From: Thioalkalivibrio sp. ALJ7
GTDB taxonomy: Bacteria; Pseudomonadota; Gammaproteobacteria; Ectothiorhodospirales; Ectothiorhodospiraceae
Assembly (NCBI RefSeq): GCF_000376865.1
Contig: NZ_AQXQ01000012.1
Span: 434,001 to 498,000, forward strand
Length of the DNA stretch: 64,000 bases
Reading direction: 5' to 3'
Part shown: piece after piece, positions 45,836 through 54,904 of the stretch
How positions within the stretch are numbered: position 1 is the stretch's first letter
Layout of the letters: the number at the start of each line of letters is the position of its first letter
Program-made: the position numbers and the translations under genes
Notes under the pieces: generated by a model
What the model was told of the DNA's origin: nothing
Seen by the model: the letters and a program-made list of their open reading frames with translations, nothing else
Database searches by the model: none

Positions 45836-45937
45836 CTCCACACCTAGGCGCAAAACCCCGCGCGGCACCCGCACAATCGCCCGGTAGCGCCGGATACGGC
45901 TACCGTGTGCATCCACGCCAAAATAATGGAGGCGGGC

Positions 45938-46516
45938 ATGAGCAAGGCCTGGAAGGAACTGGATCTGGAAGGCGGGGGACTGCAGAGCGTCAATGCCCGG
46001 CTGGCCCGCGAGATGCGCACCCGCCCGACGGCCTACGCGGCCTGGGCCCTGTTCCCGCTCGGGCTGCACCGCTTCTACCTGCGCGAACCCCTGGGGGCTG
46101 CGGGCTTCCTCATACTCAGCGTCGCCACGCTGGTCCTGGCCTTCCTCGCACCCACCGGGTGGTGGCTAGCCCCCATGGTCGCCGGCTTACTGTGGGCCGG
46201 TGTGGATCTGTGGTGGATCGACCGCCGCGTGACGGATTACAACAAGGAACTGCGCAAGCAGGTCTTCCTGCGCAAGGGCAACAAGCCACCACAGGATTAC
46301 CGTGGTCGCTACACCAGCGACGAGGACGCACAGCGGGAGCTGACCGAGTACCAGAAGATCAAGGAAAGCGAGAAACCCGGCCAGTCCGGTATTGCAGGAA
46401 GCAATGATCGCAACCGCGATGTGGGTGGCAAGCAACGCATGCCCAGCTTCAACGAGCAGGAGGCCATGCTGCGCCAGATGCGCAGCGGGAAGAACGACGA
46501 CACCAAAAACGACTGA
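45938..46516 (+). CDS. TM2-domain membrane protein
   Basis: A 192-residue protein. A TM2-like pair of helices with the turn FPLGLHRFYLREPLGAAGF (about residues 40-105) is followed by a basic-acidic soluble tail with PSFNEQEAMLRQMR. Function is unknown; the ligand of TM2 domains in bacteria is not established. Start MSKAWKELDL has GGAGG 5 bases before; two upstream in-frame ATG/GTG codons are less likely. A strong terminator follows. Confidence 0.8.
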   Translation: MSKAWKELDLEGGGLQSVNARLAREMRTRPTAYAAWALFPLGLHRFYLREPLGAAGFLILSVATLVLAFLAPTGWWLAPMVAGLLWAGVDLWWIDRRVTDYNKELRKQVFLRKGNKPPQDYRGRYTSDEDAQRELTEYQKIKESEKPGQSGIAGSNDRNRDVGGKQRMPSFNEQEAMLRQMRSGKNDDTKND

Positions 46517-46540
46517 ACGGCCCCTCGCCCCAGGGGCCGT
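46517..46540. terminator. Bidirectional terminator hairpin
   Basis: ACGGCCCCT (46517-46525) pairs with AGGGGCCGT (46532-46540) around CGCCCC, between the convergent TM2 and 94-residue genes. There is no long T-run. Confidence 0.65.
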
Positions 46541-46554
46541 TCGGCCGGGTGAGA

Positions 46555-46839
46555 TCAGCTGTCGCCGGGGCGCCAGACGCCACTGGCCTCCTGCGGCGGC
46601 GGGGCGGCCTGCTTGCGGCTCTCCACATCCACAAACACGGATTCGGTGAATTGAGAGAGCTGCTGCAGGTACTCCTTGCGCTCATTCACCGACTCCGGCA
46701 TCTGCGCGACCATGAACCCGGTAATAGCACTCAGGTACTGCACCGCGACGATCGGCTGCTGCGCCTTCGGATCGACTTCGGTCAACACATCCTGAACCTT
46801 CTGGATCAACTCGCCGGACAACTGCAGGGTATCGCTCAT
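46555..46839 (-). CDS. Unknown 94-residue cytosolic protein
   Basis: A soluble, mostly helical protein (LQLSGELIQKVQDVLTEVD...QYLSAITGFMVAQMPESV) with a proline/glutamate-rich tail (APPPQEASGVW). No signal peptide, cysteine or recognised domain. It is not similar to a named family known to me. Single gene; a CACGAAG/CACAGAG palindrome lies about 110 bases upstream. Confidence 0.65.
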   Translation of the reverse strand: MSDTLQLSGELIQKVQDVLTEVDPKAQQPIVAVQYLSAITGFMVAQMPESVNERKEYLQQLSQFTESVFVDVESRKQAAPPPQEASGVWRPGDS

Positions 46840-46952
46840 GGGGTTCCTCTCGCGGTTCGAATAAAGGTTGCCCACAGGCTACGGCAAGCCCCGCTCGCCC
46901 GAAAGTGGGCGCAGGATGCACGGGCCTTTCCCTGCCGCTCGCGACTTTTATG

Positions 46953-47178
46953 TTCACCACGAAGGCACGAAGAAGGGCAACTTCAAAAGCGGTTTGAACC
47001 ACAGAGGGCACAGAGGACACGGAGAAGGTCAGGGCTGGACGGAATGGCGTGTCGATCGGCCGGTGGTGATCGACGTAGTCCCTCGTCATGCGCGGCCCTC
47101 GTACCGCGTGTTTTCTCTGTGTCCTCTGTGGTGTAAAGGTCTTGCCCTTCTTCGTGCCTTCGTGGGCTTCGTGGTGAA
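46953..47178. repeat. CACGAAG/CACAGAG palindromic element, copy 2
   Basis: Opens TTCACCACGAAGGCACGAAG and closes with its inverse ending GTGGTGAA. The left linker (CAACTTCAAAAGCGG..) is nearly the same as in copy 1 and lies in the same orientation; the centre differs. It sits between the BCCT gene stop and the upstream side of the 94-residue gene. Confidence 0.9.
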
Positions 47179-47193
47179 AATTCTGGGCGCAGG

Positions 47194-48852
47194 TCAGGGG
47201 CGACGGGGGTCGGTGTCGTCGTCGCGGGCTTCGGGGGCGTCGTCGTCCTGGTCAAAGTCTTCCTGGACCCGATCGGGTGGGATGGTCCAGGGCTCACTGG
47301 GTGCGATGGTGTGTTCGCCGGGCCGCGGGGCGAAGCGCTCGCTTTCCAGTGCGCGCATCAGGCCCACCACCATCATCAGCATCACCAGCGAGAATGGCAG
47401 GGCCGCGAGGATGACCGCGTTCTGCAGCACCTCCAGGCCGCCCGCCAGCAAGAGCACTCCGGTCACCAGCCCGATCATCGCACCCCACAACACCAGATGG
47501 ATCGCCCGGTGTTGCGTGGAGCCGTGCGCCAGCAAGGTGTTGATTACCACGATCCCGGCATTCGCCGAGGTCAACAGGTAGGTGGCGATCAACACCGTGA
47601 TCAGCACCGCCCCGGTCTTCGCGATCAGCCAGGGCTCGAGAGTTTCCATGGTCGCGAAGGTCGCCATGGTCAGGTCTTCGGCGACGCGATCCGCGATGGG
47701 CGCAATGCCCTCGACCTCGGCATGTAGCGCCGTCCCGCCCAGCAACGCCAACCAGAAGAAGGTGATCAGGGTCGGCACCAGCAGCACACCCGTAACGAAC
47801 TCGCGCAGCGTGCGTCCACGCGAGATACGCGCGATGAACAGCCCCACGAACGGCGCCCAGGCCAACCACCAGCCCCAGTAAAAAATCGTCCAGTCGGAGT
47901 GCCACTCGTCCATGTGGTGGGCATGGGTGTACAGCGAGAGGCCAAGCAGGTTCTGCATGTAACTGCCCGAGGACTGCACCACCAACGCCAGCAGGTACTG
48001 GGTCGGCCCCCAGATCAGCAACAGCCCCAGCAAGGCGACACTCAGCCACAGGTTGAGCTGGCTGACGCGCTGTACGCCGGCCTGTATCCCGGCCACCACC
48101 GATAGGATAGCGATGGCGGTCAGCAAGGCCGTCAACACCAGCACACCGACATCACCACTGAAGGACAACCCGACGGTATGCCCCAACCCGGCCTCCAATT
48201 GCTGGATGCCCAGACCCAGCGTCGTCGCAATACCGAATACCGTGGCAAGAATCGCCAGCAGGTCCACCAGGTCACCCGGCCAAGTGTGGCTGTACTTGCC
48301 GATCAGCGGATGCAGGGCTGAACGCAAGGCCAAGGGCTGGCCCTTGCGAAAACCGAAATAAGCCAGGATCAGTGCCAGCAATGCGAACACGCCCCAGGCA
48401 TTCAGGCCCCAGTGGAAATAGGTCAGGACCATCGACATGTCGGCTGCAGCGGCCTCATCGCCATTCTCGAGCAAGAATGGGTTGCCACCATGATGCGAAA
48501 GGGGCTCGGCCACCGCCCAGAACAACAGGCCCACCCCCATGCCGGCTGCAAACAACATCGACAGCCAGGAGAGCGTAGTGAACTCCGGCACTTCGTCGTC
48601 CCGGCCCAGGCGTACGTTCTTGTACCGCCCGACCCCGAGCCAGATCACCATGACCAGGAAGAAGGCCATGACCACCACGTAGTACCACTCCAGTAATGGA
48701 GTGACGAAGGCACGCGCGTCGCCCACCGCCGTGCCCAGCTGCTCGGTGCGATACACCCCCAGCAGCGCAATGATGACCACGAAGATCAACGCCAGCGGCG
48801 CGACCCTTGGATTCAGTCCCTTGAACGGGCCTCGGGTGGCGACGTTATACAT
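47194..48852 (-). CDS. BCCT-family osmolyte transporter
   Basis: A 552-residue inner-membrane carrier of the betaine/choline/carnitine family with 12 predicted helices. The signature region DWTIFYWGWWLAWAPFVG contains the conserved tryptophan path, and GMGVGLLFWAVAEP is the glycine-rich unwound stretch of helix 3. The C-terminal tail is very acidic (DQDDDAPEARDDDTD), as in osmosensing or haloalkaliphile proteins. It probably imports glycine betaine with sodium; the exact substrate is unproven. Confidence 0.93.
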   Translation of the reverse strand: MYNVATRGPFKGLNPRVAPLALIFVVIIALLGVYRTEQLGTAVGDARAFVTPLLEWYYVVVMAFFLVMVIWLGVGRYKNVRLGRDDEVPEFTTLSWLSMLFAAGMGVGLLFWAVAEPLSHHGGNPFLLENGDEAAAADMSMVLTYFHWGLNAWGVFALLALILAYFGFRKGQPLALRSALHPLIGKYSHTWPGDLVDLLAILATVFGIATTLGLGIQQLEAGLGHTVGLSFSGDVGVLVLTALLTAIAILSVVAGIQAGVQRVSQLNLWLSVALLGLLLIWGPTQYLLALVVQSSGSYMQNLLGLSLYTHAHHMDEWHSDWTIFYWGWWLAWAPFVGLFIARISRGRTLREFVTGVLLVPTLITFFWLALLGGTALHAEVEGIAPIADRVAEDLTMATFATMETLEPWLIAKTGAVLITVLIATYLLTSANAGIVVINTLLAHGSTQHRAIHLVLWGAMIGLVTGVLLLAGGLEVLQNAVILAALPFSLVMLMMVVGLMRALESERFAPRPGEHTIAPSEPWTIPPDRVQEDFDQDDDAPEARDDDTDPRRP

Positions 48853-48927
48853 CCCGTATCCCTTTCCTGTTCGATTGAATGACGAAGATCCGCACCGGCC
48901 CCGGGCATGGCGTTTGGCGCGGTTCGA

Positions 48928-50094
48928 TCAGAGGTTCGAAACTCTTGCCGTCGCGGCTTCCTGATGATCGGTGCGCGTCCCGGTGCGGAAATCCTGAATC
49001 ACATGGTGCACGAAGGCCAGCTTGTCGATCGCTGTGGCCGTTAGCACAAACGGATACACATGAGGATGCCCCATGCTGCGATTAAGACTGTTCAGGGCCC
49101 CGGCCAGAGGCAGCCAGTGATCGATCAGCACATCGAAATCATCAGTGGCATAGGCATTGAATGCCGGATGCCCACCCTCCGCTCGCAGCCGCGCCGACGG
49201 TCCTGCCTGCGGCACGATATCCATGCCATAGGCCGCAGCCGTATCCAGGGTGTCCACGATGTGCATGTAGTGCGCCCAGGTCTCCGCCCAGTCCTCCCAA
49301 GGGTGGGAGCTGGCATAGGCGGAGACATACGAGGCCTGCCAGTCGCTCGGCGGACCGTCGGTGTAGTGCCGTCGCAAGGCCTCGTCGTAGTTCTCGCGTT
49401 CATCGCCGAAACGATCGCGGAAGGTAACGTGCCAGTCAGTCCCGCGGATCAGGCGGTCCCAATAATAGTGCGCGGATTCATGCCGGAAGTGGCCCAGAAT
49501 CGTTCGATAGGGCTCGGCCATGGCCTCGCGCATACGTTCGCGCACAGCCGGGTCGGCCTCTGCGATGTTCAGGGTAATGAGCCCCTCGGCATGGCCGGTC
49601 ACAACGCCCCCACCCTCGCGAAACTCCGGGGCCGGGTCGGCTAGAAAGTCGAACGCCAGCCCCGCGGAATCGCTCTTCTTCGGCACCACCGGAAGCCCCA
49701 GCCGCAGGAGGCCGTAGACCAGCCGCCGCTTCTCCGTCTCCAGGCGCTCCCACAACCGCGCATTTCCCGGGACGCTCAGATCCGGGATGGTTCGGTTCAG
49801 GCGGCAGGCCCGGCAGAAGCGGTCAGGGTCATCATGCGGCACCATCCAGTTGCAAACCGCATCGACCGCGTAGTGCCGGCACTGGCGATACAACCGTCCA
49901 TCGGGCTCGTCCGCGACCCGCCACAGCCCGCCTGGGATCGGGCGGCCTCGACTGTCGTTTCCATCCCCCGCCATCTCCAGCGCCGACACCTCCAACCGAT
50001 CGGGCCTGAAACCCAGCCGGTGCCCGCAACTGGTGCAAACGGTGTTGTCGAAGTACACCGCGGCGTGGCAAACCTCGCACTCGAATAACTGCAT
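48928..50094 (-). CDS. Zinc-ribbon putative zinc-binding metallopeptidase
   Basis: A 388-residue protein. The N-terminus has a zinc ribbon (Cys6, Cys9, Cys20, Cys23) and more cysteines (72, 81, 94, 97) that may form a second site. The peptidase centre is HESAH (residues 205-209) within HFRHESAHYYWDRL, and a third ligand may be in WAETWAHYMH. This matches the putative zinc-binding metallopeptidase (DUF2248-like) family of unknown substrate. ATG chosen at MQLFECEVC, with GGGGAAGG just upstream; a GTG four codons earlier is an alternative. Confidence 0.85.
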   Translation of the reverse strand: MQLFECEVCHAAVYFDNTVCTSCGHRLGFRPDRLEVSALEMAGDGNDSRGRPIPGGLWRVADEPDGRLYRQCRHYAVDAVCNWMVPHDDPDRFCRACRLNRTIPDLSVPGNARLWERLETEKRRLVYGLLRLGLPVVPKKSDSAGLAFDFLADPAPEFREGGGVVTGHAEGLITLNIAEADPAVRERMREAMAEPYRTILGHFRHESAHYYWDRLIRGTDWHVTFRDRFGDERENYDEALRRHYTDGPPSDWQASYVSAYASSHPWEDWAETWAHYMHIVDTLDTAAAYGMDIVPQAGPSARLRAEGGHPAFNAYATDDFDVLIDHWLPLAGALNSLNRSMGHPHVYPFVLTATAIDKLAFVHHVIQDFRTGTRTDHQEAATARVSNL

Positions 50095-50189
50095 GACCTT
50101 CCCCACTGCTGATCTTGCCGACCCGTTCCCGGGGGCCGGGGGGCAGACATCCGTTCAGACTACGCCGATCCCTCGACGGCGTCGCGTCA

Positions 50190-51497
50190 TCACGGTGCAA
50201 CCGGTTCCGCAAGCAACCCCTCCACCCGATCCAAAGCCAGCGGGTGAGAGAGGATTCCGCTATGCGTAGTCGGTACACCGTAGATCGAGGCCGCCTCTCG
50301 CTGGGCGGGCGGGTGCAGCATGCTCGCGAGCGAGACCACCCCATCCGCCGTGGAACGCGCACCGGTCTCTCCTCGCTGGTAGCTGAACAACAAGTGCAAC
50401 TCCGTGGCCTCCAGCTTGGAGTCCGCGAACAGGCCGCCGAGGTATTCGCTGCCAAGGGCCATGTCACGCCACACGGGTATCACCACCGGCGAGCGATCAA
50501 CCCCCTGCTGCGCCCGTTCGTGTCCGGCCCAGGGGGTCGACAGCGCAATCATCAAAGGGATCTCCGCTCCCACCCCGGTACGCTCCCGCTCCCGCAGGAA
50601 CCCGCGGGCGATCAGCCCGCCCATACTGTGGGCCACCACTGGCAGCTGAGTCATTTCATGGCGCACTTCCAGCTCCTCGATAATCTGCACCAGATGCGCC
50701 GCCGAGGATTGCAACGGAAGCCCCGAGGCATAGTAGTAGAACCACGGCTGGTAACGCTCGCGATCCAGCACCTCCAGCAACCCCGCGAAATCGCGCGGGG
50801 AACCATTCATCCCGTGTACGAATAACACCGGTGTGCGCGCAGGGTCATAGGGCTCCAGGAAATACACCCCGGCGTAGCCGTCCATGACAAAATCCAGAGG
50901 CCGCCATTGACTGCCCCGCGCCACCTCGGCATCGAAGCGCGGATCGTCCAAATGGACAACCTCACCATAGGCCGTGACCCGCCCGAGACTCATGGGCCCA
51001 TCATCGTCCGCTGCGTCCTGCCGGGTACGTGAATCCGGCAGGTAGATCGCATGGGTCAAGCGGTCGTCGCCCCTCACACGAATATCAATCCCGGTCAGGC
51101 GCCCACCCGGCCCGCAGTCCATGCCCTCGCCACCGGCCACGTACTGGACTGGCGCCCCGGCCGGGTGGGCACGATCGCCGTCCTCGTCCCGAAATGCCAG
51201 GACGCTGTAGCGACCGGGCTCCAACGCGAAAAACCAGTTCCCGCCGCGGGCCCGCACCACATGATCGACCAATTCCGGTACCGCGCCACCGCGGGCCGGC
51301 TCACGGAACACCGCCACCACGTATACGCCGGGCGTCTCTGGTTCCACCGCCTCCGAGTCGGGCCCGACCGTGCCACTGATCACGCAGGCACCGCCCATGC
51401 GTGCCAGCTGCGAGCGCGCATCCAGCAACGCACAGCCCGCCAGCCCGATCACCAGCCCCAGCACCACGACCACCCGCAACCCGCCCATTCCGAACAT
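50190..51497 (-). CDS. Lipoprotein alpha/beta hydrolase
   Basis: A 435-residue protein with a lipoprotein signal (VVVVLGLVIGLAGC, lipid site Cys22). A beta-rich N-terminal region (about 35-135, PEGA/carboxypeptidase-regulatory-like) is followed by an alpha/beta hydrolase domain with LFVHGMNGSP (oxyanion region), the nucleophile elbow VVAHSMGGLI, and a late His in VPTTHSGIL. The substrate is unknown; an esterase or lipase acting at the outer membrane is likely. The start is weakly supported: AAGGA lies 12-13 bases upstream, and a second ATG is three codons in. Confidence 0.8.
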   Translation of the reverse strand: MFGMGGLRVVVVLGLVIGLAGCALLDARSQLARMGGACVISGTVGPDSEAVEPETPGVYVVAVFREPARGGAVPELVDHVVRARGGNWFFALEPGRYSVLAFRDEDGDRAHPAGAPVQYVAGGEGMDCGPGGRLTGIDIRVRGDDRLTHAIYLPDSRTRQDAADDDGPMSLGRVTAYGEVVHLDDPRFDAEVARGSQWRPLDFVMDGYAGVYFLEPYDPARTPVLFVHGMNGSPRDFAGLLEVLDRERYQPWFYYYASGLPLQSSAAHLVQIIEELEVRHEMTQLPVVAHSMGGLIARGFLRERERTGVGAEIPLMIALSTPWAGHERAQQGVDRSPVVIPVWRDMALGSEYLGGLFADSKLEATELHLLFSYQRGETGARSTADGVVSLASMLHPPAQREAASIYGVPTTHSGILSHPLALDRVEGLLAEPVAP

Positions 51498-51553
51498 CCC
51501 GTTCCGCGTCCTTCCAACCCCTGAGTGTAGCGACCTCGAAAAGCCGCTACAGC

Positions 51554-51799
51554 TCACCCTCGGCCAGGGGCCTTCCGTTCCTCCAATGCACGCCCCGACT
51601 GGATCCGCACCTCGGCACGCACAACGGGAGCGGCCTGACCGCCAACCCGATATTCCAATACCGGGCGCGCCCGAACCTTGATGTGCGACTCCGGGAACAG
51701 CCCGCTTTCCCGCACCGCCCGATGCACCGCATCCACCAACGCCGCGGCTGGAACTGCCGCCTCGCGATCGGCGGCATATTCAAGGATCAGATGGGGCAT
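51554..51799 (-). pseudogene. Broken 5-carboxymethyl-2-hydroxymuconate isomerase-like gene
   Basis: From MPHLILEYAADRE to GRALEERK the product matches the CHMI/HpcD family (about 115-125 residues), which acts in homoprotocatechuate breakdown. The frame then reads APGRG and stops after 81 residues. Removing one C from the GCCCC run (about 51568-51572) would give KALAEGEL, the expected continuation, followed by a stop 8 residues later. So the gene has a frameshift and lost its C-terminal third, or is a short variant. It overlaps the end of the methyltransferase gene by 20 bases. No other homoprotocatechuate gene is present. Confidence 0.65.
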
Positions 51800-52415
51800 C
51801 GGCAACGCTTCTCTTGATTGTGGCCACGGCCAGGCACGAAGCCCGATGGCCGTGCCGCCCCAGAACCGTGAATTCCTCCAGCTCCAGCCCGGCACTGCGG
51901 ATCTGGGCCTCGAAATCTTCCCGGTAGGTCACCCGCCCGAAGTCGATGCTCGTGACCCGCTTGAGGACGGGCTTGAGCCGCTCCATCCAGCGAGAGGGCT
52001 GCTCCTGGATCGTCTGGGTGAAAAAGATGCGCCCGCCCGGTTTCAGCAAGCCTGCGCAGTGGCGCAACGCCCCTTCGGGGTCGGGCAACAGCATGAAGCT
52101 CGCCGAGAAATACACGACGTCATACGGCCCATCCCGATGCGCATATACCGACTCGAGCCGGGCCTCCACACGAGTGTCCATCCCCGCGTGCCGCAAGCGT
52201 TGATTCGCCCGCTCGATATAGTCCGAGTCAATATCGATACCGACGACACGCAGGCCCTTGCGCTCGAGCGCGCCCGCGTTCGCCAGCAGCGCACCGGCGG
52301 TCCCGACCCCCACGTCCAGCAACACGGCCCCCTCGGGCACCCGCTCCAGTACCTCGCCGTACCACTGTGAGGTCATCCCCAGGATCAGCTTGTCGTAAAT
52401 CACACCTCGAAACAT
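51780..52415 (-). CDS. Class I SAM-dependent methyltransferase
   Basis: A 211-residue methyltransferase. Motif I is LLDVGVGTAGALLA, the acidic residue that binds ribose is in VVGIDIDSDYI, and post-I motifs DVVYFSASFMLL and LLKPGGRIFFTQ follow. The substrate cannot be deduced. ATG (MFRGVIYDKL) is preceded by AAAGGTGG; a GTG two codons earlier is possible. The 3' end overlaps the CHMI-like gene, suggesting one transcription unit. Confidence 0.85.
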   Translation of the reverse strand: MFRGVIYDKLILGMTSQWYGEVLERVPEGAVLLDVGVGTAGALLANAGALERKGLRVVGIDIDSDYIERANQRLRHAGMDTRVEARLESVYAHRDGPYDVVYFSASFMLLPDPEGALRHCAGLLKPGGRIFFTQTIQEQPSRWMERLKPVLKRVTSIDFGRVTYREDFEAQIRSAGLELEEFTVLGRHGHRASCLAVATIKRSVADAPSDP

Positions 52416-52475
52416 AACCACCTTTGACCCGAATGAGCCACGAGCATGTCCAGCCGCATACCAAGACGCCCGATC

Positions 52476-53240
52476 TCACTGCGAGCAGAGGCCACCGTCG
52501 ACGACGTAGGTATTGCCGGTACACCCGCATGCCGCGTCGGAGAGCAGGAACAGAGCCAGCCCGGCACATTCTTCGTTGCTGACATAGCGCCCGAGCGGGA
52601 TACGGGCCTCGAAGGATTGGTGCACGTCTTCAGGGTGAGCAGGGTTCGCCTGCTCCTCGATGGACTGCATCATGCGGTTGGCGACCGGGCCGGGGTTAAG
52701 GGTGTTGACCCGGATGCCTTCTGGGCCGAGCTCCGCGGCCAGGCACTTCATCATGCCCACCACCGCATGCTTGCTCGACACGTAGGGGGAAAGTCCGGCT
52801 GCACCCCTGAGCCCGGCCACGCTGGAAGTGATCACGATACTGCCACCACCGCTCTTGCGCAGGGCCGGCAGCGCCGCCTCGGCGCCCAAGCGTACACCGT
52901 GGACATTGACCGCAAACACCTTCTCCCAGGCCATATCGGAACGACTGTCGAACGGGCCAACCTCGCCCTCAATCCCGGCGTTCAGAAACACCCCATCCAG
53001 ACGGCCAAACCGCTCCAGTGCGGCCGCCACCATGCGCTCGTTGTCCTCGCGCCGGGTCACGTCCACCGCCACACCGACGGCCCGCTCGCCCAGCGAGTCG
53101 GCGATCGCCTCCACCGCGCCCGCCTCGCGATCGGTGATCACCACGCTGGCACCCTGCGCATACGCCAGACGCGCCGTGGTCTCGCCGATGCCCCCGGCAC
53201 CACCGGTAATAGCGATCACTTTGCCTTTCAAGTCACTCAT
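52476..53240 (-). CDS. Short-chain dehydrogenase/reductase
   Basis: A 254-residue classical SDR. The cofactor motif is TGGAGGIG, NAG is at the beta-4 end, and the active site is Ser plus Tyr-x3-Lys in SPYVSSKHAV. Asp in ITDREAG favours NAD(H). The substrate is unknown. Start MSDLKGKVIAI has AAGGAG 8 bases before. Divergent from gdhA across 250 bases that hold a possible IS6-like remnant. Confidence 0.9.
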   Translation of the reverse strand: MSDLKGKVIAITGGAGGIGETTARLAYAQGASVVITDREAGAVEAIADSLGERAVGVAVDVTRREDNERMVAAALERFGRLDGVFLNAGIEGEVGPFDSRSDMAWEKVFAVNVHGVRLGAEAALPALRKSGGGSIVITSSVAGLRGAAGLSPYVSSKHAVVGMMKCLAAELGPEGIRVNTLNPGPVANRMMQSIEEQANPAHPEDVHQSFEARIPLGRYVSNEECAGLALFLLSDAACGCTGNTYVVDGGLCSQ

Positions 53241-53457
53241 TTTTCGTCTCCTTGATCCATTGCGCGGATCACGCAAATCGTCCACTGGCTGTTCATCGCC
53301 TTATAGCGAGTAAATCGCGCAGGCGCTCAGCCAGCAATCGATGATGGCCGACTTGTGCAGCCCATACCCCTACCGTAAAGCGATGCGCCGCGCTGACTTG
53401 TGATGTCCCTCAACGAGTGCTCGGCACGATTGTTCCGGCCACACCGGTATGTCCTAA

Positions 53458-54840
<1,383 letters not shown>

Positions 54841-54851
54841 TCCATACAAAA

Positions 54852-54874
54852 AAGGCCCGCACGCGGCGGGCCTT
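54852..54874. terminator. Bidirectional terminator between gdhA and clpB
   Basis: AAGGCCCGC (54852-54860) pairs with GCGGGCCTT (54866-54874), loop ACGCG, with further A's to the left. It ends gdhA and the convergent clpB transcript. Confidence 0.85.
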
Positions 54875-54904
54875 GCATTCACGGTGGGTTGAGGCAGACG
54901 TGCA

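Noticed and set aside
53395-53440. Possible IS6-family transposase remnant between the SDR and gdhA
   Set aside because: A minus-strand translation reads RNNRAEHSL, faintly like the NNRAENSH stretch of IS6-type transposases, but only about 10 residues match, with no inverted repeats or further frame. Too little to annotate.
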